A DNA stretch of 64,000 nucleotides from Rhynochetos jubatus (GCA_027574665.1 CM050648.1:65179363-65243362); one strand, 5' to 3'; shown: positions 26,578-40,352, counted from the stretch's first letter. Translations and numbers: made by a program. The notes: a model not told the origin generated them from the letters alone.

Positions 26578-26695
26578 TCATAGAATATTTTGGGTTGGAA
26601 GGGACCTTTAAAGGTCATCTAATCCAACTCCACCACCACCACCACCACCACTCTGTAATGAGCAGGGACATCTTTCATTAGATCAGGATGCTCAT
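26578..26695 (-). mobile_element. CR1: CR1 LINE fragment, 3' tail
   Basis: The plus strand starts TCATAGAATATTTTGGGTTG and continues with GGAAGGGACC and a recognisable ATCTAATCCAACTCC block, so this is the 3' end of a minus-strand CR1. Only about 115 bp are retained. The spot where CR1 copies normally have a short C/A-rich stretch has expanded into a CCA microsatellite. Confidence 0.9.
26630..26651 (+). repeat. (CCA)n microsatellite inside CR1
   Basis: There are about seven CCA units in a row, embedded in the CR1 tail at 26578-26695. The repeat appears to have grown from the CCAACTCCxCC part of the element. It is likely length-variable. Confidence 0.9.
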
Positions 26696-29600
26696 TTTAC
26701 TTGAAGTGCTTCATCCCAGACAGTATTCAGGTTATACTCTTCTTCTCTATGCTCTCTCTTTTTATTTTTCCTTGTCATTGTTACAAGGACAAAATTTATT
26801 AATAGAAAAGACATCCCTGGTTACCTGTGATGTTATTTTCCCGAGGACAGCAAGAATTACATACTGAAGCTGACTTAAATATCTGACTATCATGGAGATG
26901 AGAGAACTGAAAATAAGAAATTTACTACAGGGAAGAAGGTATCTTGCACAAAAAATAATTTCACAAATGAAAGTAGTCACATTTGTGTATTTTTTATCTT
27001 TGGAGGAAGGGAGAGTATTGTTTTGAATGAAAATAAAATCCCAGGAAAGTGTAAAAAGTGGATTAGTAACCCTTCCTTACTTCAGTTACGAACAATTTCT
27101 ATCTCCACTTAAGACCTCTTAAGAAGATGAAAAGCTCTTTGGGAGAGACAGTGACAGGAAGGAAGAGAAGAAGCAAAAAGCTTATGCATACATTGTGCAG
27201 TAGAGTATAAGGCAAAGATCCAAATGTACAGAAGGTTATTTACTCCAACAGGCTGCTGCTTTCCCATAGTTTTACAGCTATAGGATCCAAGCTGGTATAT
27301 CTTAAAGGACATCATACAATGTGATGATACCATCCCACTCCATGGCATAGCGTATGCATACGTTATGACAGCTCCAATTAGGACTGCTACAGTTCCTGGA
27401 CAAGATGAGGATGAGTACATGGTGAAGCAATTCAAGTCCAGACAATGGTTGTGGAGACTGAGGGATCCCAAGGGTTTGCTGCAAGGATTGGTAGTATCAT
27501 GATGTTTCTCACTATCCTTCCCAGAACTGATTGTAAATGACTGCTCCCAGTGTCAAAAGTCAAGAAGGCATGAATGCTGCTCCATGTGAGGTCATCTTTA
27601 AATGGAAGGTGGAAATGGAGCATGGGCAATGTGCCACCATTCTCAGCTTAGTGCTAGATTTTTGTTTTGGTTTTTTTTTGTTTGTTTCATTTTGTTTTAC
27701 CAATGTTTGTAGAGAGTACAGCCTGCTAGTCCAGATTTTCCAACATATTCGAACACCCAAGGATAGATAAAAGGATGTATAGTACTCACTGTGAAGCCTT
27801 TCAGATATGTATTTAAATTTTTTGGTACCTTAATATAACTAATTATGATACCTATCAGAAGCAGCATGGCTCAGGAGCAGCAAGTTGCCCTGAACCAGCT
27901 GGAGATTATGTGTGATTCAGCTGTCACTAGATGATGCTCAATATCATGTAGGACTTAACACCATATTGCTGCCCACTGCTGTACGAAAAGCATGGGTCAG
28001 TATTATACTTTGATTTCCAGACGGAGCAGAGTGGGGTTCCCACCAGATTTCAAGCAGGAGATTTCTACCCGAGTGTTTCGTGAGTGAGGTGTAGCTTGAG
28101 GGGAATAATCACAACTTCCTCAGTCAACCACAAGCCTTGATAAGTTTGGTGAACCACCGTCTCTCATGTGTCTCTAATATAACATACTGAATGATTATGA
28201 CATAAAGATATGGGATAGTGCCTGATTACTTGATATGGTGTCTAAATATGTATTTAATTGGTATACAAAAGGACACAAATTTCTTGGTTAAAATGAAATG
28301 CTTTAGTTAAACTACTCGAGTGAGGGTAAGAACCCCATGATCACGAGCCAACCATGTTATACAGGAAATGAAATGCATACAGGTGTGGCGCACAGTCCTT
28401 ACTGCTGAAGCGAAAGCAATACCAAGAAACCAGCCATAGGCAGGTTTCTGTATCATTTCATAACCTGTTATTTCGTATTGGAGGCTGACTAAGCAATCAG
28501 GAGAAATGACTTCATGCTGCAACAACGTGGACACATAAGAAATTGTAGACAAAACTAGGAATGACAAGATATTTTACATGAAGATTCTTCTAAGTTAAAA
28601 ACTGACATTTAGGAGACATTTAAAGCGCTGATTGAGAGATTTGTTTTTAAGAAATTACAGACCAGCCAGCCTATAGCTGCCTACAGTTTAAACCAGCAAA
28701 GAACCTTGCAGGCTGATACATAGAAAGTGGTCTGAGTCAGCAGGATTTTGACTGTAGATAGTCCTGAAAATATCCAGTCCTGATTGCGTTAAGATGTCTT
28801 TTGCAAACTGATCTCTACTCGGGGACTTTTTTTTTTCCCCCCATATCTTAACATATCTTACATAAATCAAAACAGAAGTGATTGCTTTCACATGAAGATT
28901 TATGGTCACTGAGTCCTGGGAACCAGAACCACAAGCAACAATGAGCGATTGAAAAAATTAAAATGTTACAAAGGAGATGACTTGTTTCCTGATTGGATGA
29001 TAACCAGAGATCCACTCATATTCATTCAAAGCCTTCTCAGAAGTATTTGTTCCCTTTTGACTGGCCCACACAACTCATCAGAAACTGTACAAAACAGGCT
29101 TTTTATTGCTCGCCACTTCACTTCCTGAAGCTGAAAGACCCCCAGAAAAGAGACAGAGAAAGCGCCTGCTGCATGCACTGACAGGCCTTAGCCTTAATTA
29201 AGGCCTCCATCATATGAATCAATGATCCGATGCAAAGGTCGGTCACGTGATTAAATCAGTAATTCCCCCTTGAAGAAACATAGGGACACCAGTTTCAACA
29301 GCCTGAGCTGTTCCTTATTTCAAAGTTACTCTTCTGAAAGGCACCACAGACAGCTCTTCAGTTGCTGCAGGGAAGTCTCCAGCCTCGCAGGCTCTCCTCC
29401 GCTCCCCGGGATCATTACAGCTCTTACCAAACAACCCTGTCAAGTGCATTACCACCACCCTGGCTACCACGCAAAGTGACGGCCCAATCTGGGCATGCAC
29501 TGAGCCCTCTTGTCACAGCACTTTGAACACAAACCACCTGGACGGACCTTGGTTTTGCCCCAGTCTGGTTCCAGCAAGCGAGAGGCTGAGCTGAAGGACG

Positions 29601-31194
29601 TGCCTACATGCCATGCAGCTGGCAAGAAACACAGAGGCTTGGGCATATTTGGGGAGGGCTTTGTGATTTACCCAAGTGATGACAAGGGATGATAACGCTG
29701 TCTGCGAAGCAGTCCCGTTGCCATAGTCACTACTGGTGCTGACACCCCTGCAATCGCTGTCGGGAGCAGGAACTTCTGGGTATATAATGAAAATATGTGG
29801 GGCCTGATTCTCCCGTGGCTTTCACCAAAGGCACTGCTGTTACTGTTGTGCGTTATTTCAGATTAACAAAAACCTTAGGAGGAGAATTAGACCCAGAAGC
29901 AGTGTGATAAATGCATCAAACATTTTCTGGCACTTAATCTTTTAGTAAATACTGCTACGGAAATATACAGCTCTTAGAAAGTCAGAGTCAGACAATAAAG
30001 CAAAAGTTTGCAGTCAGGAAAGACACTTGGAAACGCCGTGAAGAAAGTGTAACTCATGTAAATCAGCAGTCTACAGGAATGGGGCTCTACCCATTTACAC
30101 TAGAAGAGGACTGAACCCAGTATCTGCGTCTGTGTTCAGCTCAAGCTTTCTCTCACAATTTTTAACCATCCCAGTTCTGCTGGTTCAAGGAAATTTGTCT
30201 TTTCCTTTATCTCCCCCAGCTGCACACATTGGTACTTTGACCTGGAACGACAAATTTTATGAAAAATTTTAAAGAGACCCCTGCTACTTGCAAGATCATA
30301 CCGTTCATTCTATTAGCAGCAACAATGAGCAACTAGCACAATTTCCTACGAGAAGCTGGCAACAGACATCCCAGCAACAACAGTCTTTCTCAGAGAGGAA
30401 TACAGATAAAAGATCTGTCTTACTAGACACATTCTTTGCCTGATTGTAAAATGGACAAAGAAAAGTAAAGTGGGAAAAAAAAAAAAAAAAAAAAAAAGTT
30501 TTGACAAGTACTATGCTCAAATTGGCAGTTTTCAGAGAGAAAGACTATAATGCTACTTCACGAAATTCTGACTGATGTGACAATTTGTAATTCCCATGAC
30601 ATATCAAGAGGCTGTTTAGGCGTTTGTAGATATATACTCCTCTAGTCAGTTACAAATCACGTAGGAGCTTTCATATATTAAAGAAAACATTAAAGCAATG
30701 GAATTAAGCCACTGTAGCACAGTTGTGCAATCAGAATCAAGCCAAAGTGAGTTTGACTTTAATAGAACTCTCAAGGTTGTCTTATATGACAGTCTCATAA
30801 GCATGGATACACAGCAAGCTATGTGGCACAACAGGAGCAGGCACTACTAGAGGCCTGTGTTCAGACACCTCAAGAACCAAGAACTAGTTTGGACCCCACC
30901 AGTCTCTGGAGGGATTTGAAGAGCTTTCAGTATGTACAGGGAGCCAAAATTCAGATTCAGTTTCATCTCAAAGTAGTCTATGTCACACACACCAAAATCT
31001 CCATAAAACCAAACCACCACACATAAACAGGCCAAAGACAGAGTGCTCCTCCAAATAATCTCATGAGTGTAGACACAGCCAGACACTAGATGCAATTACA
31101 GTAGAGTAAGCAAAATTAAGTGTCTGGAAATGTTTTCACACAGGGTAGTTAATAAAAGTTCACTATCAGCCTGAAGACCATATTGAATGGAGAT
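26696..31194. other. Unannotated sequence with a GC-richer patch
   Basis: No gene or mobile element is identifiable. A patch at about 29330-29680 is richer in GC and holds roughly nine CpGs, with frames open on both strands but no domain. A 23-base A run lies at 30475-30497. Confidence 0.5.
30475..30497 (+). repeat. Poly(A) run, 23 bases
   Basis: This is the longest homopolymer in the window. No AATAAA hexamer or recognisable retroposed gene lies upstream, so it is recorded as a microsatellite and not as a processed-pseudogene tail. Confidence 0.9.
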
Positions 31195-31275
31195 CCATGA
31201 AAGGCTGTTCTGGATTTAATGCTGTTTGATATTTTCATCAACAGCTTATATGAAGAAACAGAGGATACTAACCAT
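31195..31275 (+). mobile_element. Possible relic of LINE reverse transcriptase
   Basis: A short frame beginning at 31219 reads MLFDIFINSLYEETED, which resembles the segment after the VPQGSxLGP block of CR1-type reverse transcriptase (LFNIFINDL...). The resemblance does not continue on either side, so this would be a very small, old fragment. A chance match cannot be excluded. Confidence 0.4.
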
Positions 31276-32585
31276 ACCAAGAGGGTCAGTGAGCAAATGA
31301 CCTTACTTGTCACAGTATTGGTCAAATTCCCTCCTGCCAGACAACCATCGATCTGCTGTGGTAGAACCCAAAGTCTCTTCCAATTTATTGTCTCCTTTGT
31401 TCTCTAACCTTACTCACTATATACATGATTGTTGGCACCATTTGTCTAAAGCAAACTTAAGCTTTAGTGTCCAAGAACCCTCAACACTGTTCCTAAATTT
31501 TGTCTTTTCCTAGGCTACACATTTCAGGGGGACATTTCATGTCTTGAAGCAAATGACAGAAACTCTGCAAATGGGTTTCTTAAATTGTGACTTGCTATTT
31601 TAGACAACAGAGGAGGTATGGAATCTATATTACCCCTCAAAAAAAGTCCTATGCATGGTTTCCTGACTCATTTTCTTCCTCACTCTACTACTCCTTCAGG
31701 TTCAGACCATCCTGGCAGGAGTCCAGGGTTCCTCTTTGCACAGTCTGACCTTCTGATTCAAACATTCTCTGAAAGGGACAATGAAAGATATTTTTTGCAG
31801 CAGACATCAAATTGTGTTTATCAGGAGATGCTCCTGTCAATCTTAGCCCCACTCACACACTCCCATCCAATATCTACCCATGGTTTAGCTCACTGTCACA
31901 TCACTACGAAGTAGTCTGTTCATTAACGCCCACCTAAATTTCAGATCTGAACACATCAAATCTGTCTTTTATTAGTAGCCTTTCCTTTGATCTAATGGAA
32001 AAAAGGAAAACCTTTTAACACCTTTCTCATGCCAACCTTCTACCACGCACAAGAGTTTCTCTAGAAGCCTTCTGAACATTTTAGCCCAGCGAAGACAGCA
32101 CAGATGCAGGCGAAGGCCCATACCAGAATATAGGCAGCACTCTTGTAAAACTTAATGAACTATGTAGATTAGTGCAGATGAAGAGAGCACATAACCACAA
32201 CCCGTATTCCTGTGCAGCACTTTGTGGCTACGTACACCTACTGATTAGCAAGCATGTGTATGGCTTTATCTTTAATGGATTAAAATAACCTGTGAATTCA
32301 CCATAGATAAGACATCTGTCGTGCTTTTATCATTCACTTGAGCAAGACATCCCCATCTTTCTGAACTTCAAAGTTCTGGTTTTAACAGGCAAAGCAAATT
32401 CTGCTCAATTAACTTTACTTTGTGTGAATGAGGCCCAAAATGTTTGTGAAGAGACAGATATGAAAACACAATAACAAAAGGTACGTTAACGAAAGATGGT
32501 ACATTAACAAGAGGTGTGGGAAGACAATGTGTCAGAAGTTTGCCAGTTCTGGAGAGAGATATAAACACAGAGCTTTCAGAAGATC
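31276..32585. other. Unannotated AT-rich sequence
   Basis: Nothing is recognisable apart from an 18-bp imperfect tandem pair at about 32480-32515, which repeats GGTAC(G/A)TTAAC at 32480 and 32498. Confidence 0.5.
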
Positions 32586-32662
32586 TCATAGAATTTCACA
32601 GAATCTTTTAGGTTGCAAAAGACTTTTAAGATCATCATGTCCAACTGTTAGACCTGATGCCA
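32586..32662 (-). mobile_element. CR1: CR1 LINE 3' tail, degraded
   Basis: The plus strand reads TCATAGAATTTCACAGAATC, followed by AGGTTGCAAAAGAC and ATCATCATGTCCAACTGTTA. This is the layout of a minus-strand CR1 3' terminus of the variant with GGCTGGAAAAGACC. Only about 77 bp survive, with several substitutions. Confidence 0.85.
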
Positions 32663-33449
32663 CTTATTTTGGTTGGCTTTTAACTATTATAATCTGTCTG
32701 AGGGGTTGTGTGGGGCCATAAAATATGTGAAGGATTGCTGTATAAAATGTTTTACGTGTCTGAAGCAGAGCTATTAACTCTAAAAATGCAGGTGAAATGT
32801 CATTCATTAATAGCTAACATACAAATTCAAGTTCTAATGTCACAGTAAAGATTCATAACCTATGTACATATCAAAGCAAAAAGGTGCAAGAAGGGATTGT
32901 TTTTAAAAATCAGTTGCTATCTGTTCAAATGGGAGTTTCTTTCGTGAACACTCGAGAGTTTTCAAGAGAAAAAACATAGACGTTAAGCATTTTTTAGCAG
33001 AAACTGTGAGTGAACTTGTATACAAACAATGCCAACTTCTTTGTACATAATAAACACATTTTCTTCCTCCATGCACTGGCAGACAGCTTTGGTAATGGGA
33101 CCTAAAGAGATTGAAATCAGATGAACCAAGAGCACTGCAGGTTTTAATTGACAAAATATGAGCAACTGTGAGACAAAAAGTCCTGTGTGTAAAATACTAA
33201 ATTCAGCAGGAGTATACTTCGTTAAACTGAGTGATGAACATCACCAAAATGTCAACATTTCTCATTGTGACATACTTAAAAGATGCATTTCAGGGTTATG
33301 AAGTATCTGATTTAGCCATGTAATTTTTAGAACCCTAAATTAGAGCAGATTAATTCCACCTAATGTTACTGCTTACCAAATCTGTATTATGTTACAATTG
33401 CAAAGATGCAAACTACAATTAACATTGGAAACAAAATGCAAGTTATCTT

Positions 33450-34240
33450 CTCCAGGCACTAAGATCAATCTAGATCCAGCAACCACTTGGCATCACCTTC
33501 CCAAGCCTGCTAACCTGCGCTGGCACGAAGACCACATGTTGAGTGGCGTTGGCCTCCTGTGCTGCATGGGTACCAGTCTGCGTGGACTAAGGGCAACCTC
33601 ACCCCAGCGGCACAGGCTTTAGTGCACACTGCTCACTGGAGTGCACCACGCTCTGCCCAAGGGTTTGACAGTCTGGGACCAGGGCCAGTTTGGGCAGGTG
33701 TCGAGCCTTGAGGAGAGCTCTTTGAGACTGCTGGGAAGCCTCAGCAGCTGCTCTCCCTTTTTCTCTCTGGAGAAGCTTTTAATCTGAGAGTCTCACCCTT
33801 GGTCAGAGCAGCTGTGTTGTAGCTGTGGCTGCTGCAACACGGTGATTTGCACCTCAACCCTCATCCCCTGAGCTGACTCCCTGGCTTGAGCACAAAACTG
33901 CCTCATCACCATAACCACTTTGTGTCTGACCCTGGCTACGGCATCCAAGCACAGCCTGATCCTACTGCTGACTTGCTGACCTTACCCGCTTGATGGACCT
34001 CAGACCTGCCATGTCGCAGTGTCTGGCATTCTGGACTCCTGCCTGAAGCTGTTAGCATGAAGTCTACTCTGCTTGCCATGCCCAGGTGCTCCAGGATGTC
34101 CTCCTCTTGTTGGCGACGTCACTGCCTCTGCCTGTGTGTGCCACGTTCAGACCCTGGCTCCCCTTCCTGCTGAAACCTGCGAGACTGCGCTTTGGTTGCA
34201 CCAGTGATTAGAACCACCACACCCAGGGGCAGACTGGGGG
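33450..34240. other. GC-rich block of unknown origin
   Basis: This is clearly richer in G, C and CpG (about 17 CpGs) than its AT-rich flanks for some 790 bp. It contains many CTGAC/CCTGG-type words. I recognise no LTR termini, CR1 tail or protein domain. Possible readings are an old LTR or retroviral fragment, or a regulatory or non-coding-RNA exon region. Confidence 0.35.
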
Positions 34241-37200
34241 AAGCAGGATGAAATGCTCATGGTGGTGGTGGGCGAGTGGTGGGTAGGGAGTGGTGCATGA
34301 ACATGTACAGTAACGTACATTGTCAAGATGAAAAATGCCAAGTCTGGTAAAAACGGAGGGAAGTTTTTGTATGAAAAAGTGTTCAGGTTTTCAGATATCA
34401 ACTTCAGATGAGCATGAACTCAATTTTAAATGGTCTCCTCTTCAGAAGCTGTATTTCATGTGACACAGAATTATGATAGATATGGCTATAGGTGAGTACC
34501 TCATAATTTTTCCTCAAGGTTCACTTCTCTCACAAACCCCTCTGATGCACAGTGGGAGGATTGCAACTTCGGAAAAAAGATGACACTTCTGATAAATAAG
34601 TTCCATATGTATTGTAAATTGCCACTACTTTACACTGTCAATTTTCCAGCTGTGGTCTGGAAATCACCAACCCAGGGAGCTCTCCTAACATTACACAGAA
34701 TGGAAGACATTCAGTTAAACAGTGAAACGGAGGGCGTTTGACTGAAAGCGGAGGGCTCGCTCCTATGAGGATTTTCCTCTCTGTGTGAAGTGGTTGATCA
34801 GATGAGAATGCAGATAAAGCCAACAGTGGTAGGTTTACAGCATTCCTGTAATTATATTTTCTCCGAACAATGCAAGTTGGTGTTATCTCTCTATAGGTAG
34901 TTAATAAACTAACTAAATCAAAAACCACAGCTGTCTGTCAACGTTAACAGCCCTAATGCTGGCTAAGTATGCATTCTACGTACCGTAGCATCGTTTCTAC
35001 CTACCTAGTAGCTTCTAGGCTTCTTTGAATTGAAACTTGTGAAAGCTTTCCTGTTTGGAGGTGAATGAATGAGAAGGTATGAATCACTTTGTTCTGCTTG
35101 CTGACTTTTAAGACTATTTTCCACGTGCCTTTCCACAACTTTTACACTGTAACACATAGAGAATTAAAAGGAAAACTCAGAAAACTTGATCTTTTATTTT
35201 ATAACTCCCAAGTTACAGCTCTCTTCAACACCAAAACCACATTTGTATTAAACAATCTGATTTTAAAGGTAAGATTTAAAGGTGATATTGACAAATGCTT
35301 GTGAACAACCACTTCTCTCTTACCTGAAGTATCTAAAATGCTTAAGGAGATTTGAGTATGCCAGTCTTGTGTGTTTTTCCAGCAAGCTACATCAGACAGA
35401 AGAGAAAGCAGATATGACAAGTAACCGGATTTCCCCCAAACTGTTAATGGGGCGGTTTCTGTTCACTACACTTTCATTTCTGTTTCCTGCGGTTATTAAT
35501 GTATTGCAGTTAGCTTCTAAGTAGTTCTAAGAACAAATGTTACTCAGGCTGGCATGTAAGTATTAATATTTAACAGGTGTAATTTTTGATGATAGATTGT
35601 TATTAAAATAGCAGAAGCACCCATAATGGCTAATCTACCTCATCCCTCCGTAGTCAGTGCAGAAAGACAGGTCATCTAGAAAGTGATTTACAGCCGGAAT
35701 CTAACCATATTTGCTTTTATAGATGACTCAAATTCAGTTTTAATTTACAGCCAAACTTGGACCCTGCCTCTCTCAACTGACTACAGAAGGAGCTAAAGGA
35801 GGTTATCTCCAGTAGGCCAGAGATAGCCTTTAGGAATATCTTTATATCATGCCTGATTAAAACTACTGATGCTGAGCAGTAGAGCATCTAAAGATTCTCT
35901 AGAAAGCCAAAAGAAATTAAGGTCTTACATTAACAGGCAAATGGCCCAAGCCAGTACAGTGTGTGTGGTTTGCCTGTTTGGCACAGAAATGGTTCCTCTG
36001 TTCTCCTTGCTCATTATCTGGGACCAGTTAAGCAGAATTATGGGACACTCAATTTCACCCAAGTCAAGGAGGCAGGAGGCAGAGGTCTGGAATGCTATTT
36101 AATGCCTGATTTTATTCAGCTGGTATGCAGAAGGTAGCAGTAGCCCCTGTCACAGCTCCTGTTCTGAGAAGTTTAACTCTGGAGAATCAAATTCTGCTCA
36201 ACAACTCAAATTCAGATAATAGGAGTTGTGACACGTTCCTGTCACTTTCCTAAGGCACGCTCTGAAAGCAGAAATTATAGAATCCCCCCTTAGTTCACAT
36301 CAAGGGGCATATTGGAATATACGGCTAAGTCGCTTGCGACTCATTTTGAGTCCCACGCCGTAAGACACACCTAGAGGAAGAGAACACATTCTGCAGGTCA
36401 GGGTCACCAACAGATGCTGGTCTGACCAATACACCCAGTGGCCGATGGCATGAAGCCTGAGCGTGACAGAATAATTGTGAAGTAACTGTAATCAGGCCTA
36501 AGTTCAGACGTCTAAAAAGAGACACCGTGAAATTGTGTTGCGTTGTATTTCAAGTCGCACAAGTAACTGATGGATACATTTTAATTTTTATAAACTTCTT
36601 ACTAAACAACACAATCTTCATTTTACTTTTAACGGTGGTGGAAGTCAAGGGACTAACTGTTTGTCTTTGATTCTGAGGCACACAAGAGTTACCCCTTTAC
36701 ACAGGGACTATGAATATACACTGTTATGTGGCTCAGGACACCTGTGGTGACAGGTCACATCTAGCATCACTTTGGTGCATGGTTAAAAGGATGTGAAGCA
36801 GAAAGCAGAATTAAATCATTTAATAAGAAACAAGGTAAAGGGGACCAGATTCTCTCAGAAGGTTAAACTATTGCGTAGAGAGAAATCTTGGGTTTACAGT
36901 GATGACAATTTATGGTTTCAAGGTAGGCTATGATGTCTTAAAGCGAGCCCATTGTGCAGGGCTGATTTTAACCTTTTGATAAAAGACGGCACATGTCCCT
37001 TGTTGGCTGCCCCTAGTACCTTCAGCAGCATATTAACCCCCACCTACACTACTTATGTGCAAAAGTGCCCTCAAGGCCAGCGTAGCACATGCTGCTTAAT
37101 ATTCTTGAAAAAAAAAAAAAAACTCACTGGTGTGGTTGGTTTCAAGAAGATTCCCAAAAGTGGGCCAATCCGCCTTTCTTTTACCACGTCTGCCATTGCT

Positions 37201-37570
37201 CTGATGGGCCACAAGAAACAGGGGACCGCCTTGAAGGTCCCTGTTGCCAGCTACCACAAAGGTAGTAACTGGAGATCAGGCTGAACGTGAACAAAGGGGT
37301 GCTGTGATCTCGATGGGACAACTGTAGTGTGCAGCGCCACTGATACTGGAGTATCGGTATCAACGTATTTTCAGTGAACTTGGTGGCATAGCTCTGCAGC
37401 TGGCTAAAAGTTGGAAAAGTTCTCTGGTTCTGTGTCCAATAGCACATCAAAAATGTGAGGTTTCTCTGCTGTTATTGGCTGGCAGCAGCAGGGGGGGACG
37501 AGGAGGCGGTGTTTGTTTAACTGGCTTTTGCAAAGGTAAGGAATAGGACAAGGAAGAAATTGATCCAGAT

Positions 37571-37632
37571 TTTGACTCTATAGTCAAAAAGTGTCCTAAA
37601 AAGGGACTCTATAGACTGTATAGTCAAAAGTG
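37571..37632. repeat. Short palindrome with repeated TATAGTCAAAA
   Basis: Arms TTTGACT (37571-37577) and AGTCAAA (37582-37588) flank CTAT. The right-hand part recurs about 40 bp downstream (TATAGTCAAAAGTG, near 37619-37632), with GACTCTATAG also repeated between. This is a small local duplication. Confidence 0.7.
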
Positions 37633-40344
37633 ATCTAGTTAGTAGGGCAGACCAGCCCTCTGCCTCTCACAGTCCTCTTCTGAAGGAAGTGGCTGAAAAA
37701 GGATTTCATAAGATGGTCTGTAGGGAGCAGAGAAACACGTTTCAGATACCTAAAGAACGTCTGAGGACAAAAATAAGTCATACTGTAGAGTTTAGACACC
37801 TCTATGAGTTGGTAGCAAATAAACAGTGGTTTTTGGATTGCAGTTGTAAATTTAGGCACTTACTTACTTCTTTTTCTGGATTGAATTCCAGGCACTAAAT
37901 GAGACCAAGGAGACAGACTCCTTCAAGACCTCCCAGTCTGAATAGAAGAATTGCAGTGCAGATGAGAGGATATTTATTTTTATTTATTTAACTTCCATAT
38001 GTTTTGGACAGTCTCCAGTTCTCAAGTTAGGATCTTCCATTTGATGACAGTGGACAGCTAAATCAGACAAGGATAACCCAAGACAAATCCTAAGCAAAAG
38101 AACACAAACAGTCTCTATGCCAAATTAAAATCACAGGATTTTTCTCTTTTCCCTGGCCCCTCAAAAGTTTTTTGATTTATTGCCCTGAATTTTCAATCAA
38201 AGCATTTCATTCAAAACTGAGACATTAAATAGACATTGAGTTAATGATTTTTGTAGGAGAACTTGCACCTAGAAATTGTGGCAAAAATGCAGAATACACT
38301 GCAAAAGGAGCAAATGATAACTTTCTAAGTGGAAGCTTTATTCAATTTGAAAAGTTAGTAAAAAATGTAGACTCAAACATTTCTGCTCTCTTCCATCAGT
38401 TTATTATTACTCCAGATTTTACTAATATGAAAAACATTCTTCTTAAATCATAGAAGACTACACTTTCAAAATGGGTAGTTTACTTATTGCTAGAAAACAC
38501 ATTTAGTTAGAGCTCTGTCCTGAGATATGCCTGTGGAACCTTCATGTATCAGTGTTTGTCCAGGCGAAGCTCCTATTTGTTCATGTAAATGTCCAGCGGG
38601 GACACATAAATATTGATTTGTTTGCATAAGGAAGATATTTTTGCTGGCAACTTTTTTTGAAAGTGTGGCCTAACAGCTAGGACCAGACTATTTAATGTCC
38701 TTTAAAAAAGAATGTTAGCAGGCCCTTTTTTTTTTTAAGTTTGTCAAAATATAACACGTTTGAAAAAACAAAAAAAACCATGTTCAAATATTCAGTTTGA
38801 CCATTCTAAATCTTGAAGACAGCATTTCAGAAAGAATAAGATTTCACAGAAGGAAAGAGGATCTCTATTTAAAGCATGAGCCTGGGAAAATGAAGATGTA
38901 TGTGCAGTTCCTGTTACTGCAACAAACTTCTCTGACACTGGACAAGTATCCTAATCACTTAGTCCCTTAGTTCCTACTTGGAAAAAGCAGGAACATTGAT
39001 GCTTATTTTTAATGTCTTGCTTCATTTGCCTTCAAGGTCTTTGGAAACAGGATTGTTCCTGATTATGTACACTTAGTGTTTGCAGGAATAAGACCCAGAT
39101 CTCAACTGGAAGTTCCAGAAACTACAAGAAGCAGAAGTGGAGGGTGTGTAAGTGAAAAGCGTGAAAACTTCCAATACAACATTTCTAAACACATTTCCAT
39201 AAGTGCTCCTTAGAACGGGGGAGGGAAAGTTCTAATTTTCTTTTTCCTAAGTTTCAATTAACCAAAATATTTACTATCTATCTCCTTTGAACACTGAAAA
39301 ATACAGCCAAAAAAACCTAAATCAATATTCTAAGTATCTAGTAAGTAAATTTCAAGCATTACTTTTCTCACATGAAGCTCTGCAAGGTTATGTTGTGTGG
39401 GGGAAGTGGGCACAGATACTTTTCTCTTTTGCAAAAACTTGCACGTGAAACCAGAAGAATACAGCATGATGTAAGATAAAAATTGTGTCACTTCTGTCAA
39501 AGAGTGTACCTATTGCTTCACAGCCAGGTCAGAAGATTATTTTCCTTTCATAAGTGCACACAGTCTTCCACAGCAAACCAGTAAGGTTGTGCCACAGGTA
39601 AAACCACCGATTTTCTTCACATTTCCAAGTTTTCATATTTGTAATTCAGCATCTTTTCCATGGGAAAAAAAGCACAGTTTGAGGCCATGGGCAATATTAC
39701 TCTTTTAGGTAAAAATGGGTCATAAGAACAGGAGCATCAAACAGGCAAATTGTTTTGTACTGTCACAGAACTGAAAGGCAGCACAAACTATCGACTTAAT
39801 TTTGGCTGAGCAGCAGCAATTGGCTATTTTCTTCCACAGTGAAATAAAAGAGCAACGGGTGTTGCATTTCAAATCAAATGAAAGCGTTAAGCTTGGGTGG
39901 GTTTGGCTTTTAAAACATTTTTTTGCCTATTTTACTATTAAATGTAACTAACTTCTTTCATTAGGTTTTTAAATAAACATTAAAATTTCTGTTTCAAAAA
40001 CATCAATATTAAGTTCATAACTTTTCGGTTAAAACAACCTGTGCTCACAAATGTTTTTATTTACCTTGTGTACAAAGAAAGTGTCCTCATTTTGGCTGGG
40101 ATAGAGTTAATTTTCCTCCTAGGAGCTGGTCCAGTGCTGTGTTTTGGGTTTAGCATGAGAATCATGTGATAACACACTGATGTTCTGGCTGTAGCTAAGC
40201 GATGTTTACACTAAGTCAAGGACTGTTCAGCTGCCCGTGCTCTGCCAGCGAGGAGGCACACAAGAAGGTGGGAGGGAGCACAGCTGGGACAGCTGACCCA
40301 AACTGGCAAAAGGGACATTCCATAATATATGACATCATGCTCAG

Positions 40345-40352
40345 TATATAAA
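40345..40352 (+). promoter_or_regulatory. LTR TATA box
   Basis: TATATAAA lies about 265 bp into the 40-kb LTR, where a U3 promoter would be. A TGACATCA word about 16 bp upstream (40330-40337) is one base from a cAMP-response element, consistent with CpG decay. Activity in the host is not implied. Confidence 0.6.

Larger units (their letters stand above)
32663..40081. other. Unannotated sequence with a GC-rich block
   Basis: No gene is supported over this 7.4 kb. The GC-rich block at 33450-34240 is listed separately. A 15-base A run lies at 37108-37122. A palindromic pair near 37571-37632 repeats TATAGTCAAAA. The 110-codon frame at 36952-37284 spans the A run, giving a Lys run, and has no recognised domain. 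Confidence 0.5.

Noticed and set aside
30475..30497. Poly(A)23 as the tail of a processed pseudogene
   Set aside because: There is no polyadenylation hexamer at the right distance, no recognisable gene-derived sequence upstream and no clear target duplication.
36952..37284. 110-codon frame with a Lys run as a possible ribosomal-protein-like pseudogene
   Set aside because: The Lys run comes from a 15-base A run, and the rest of the translation matches no family I can name.
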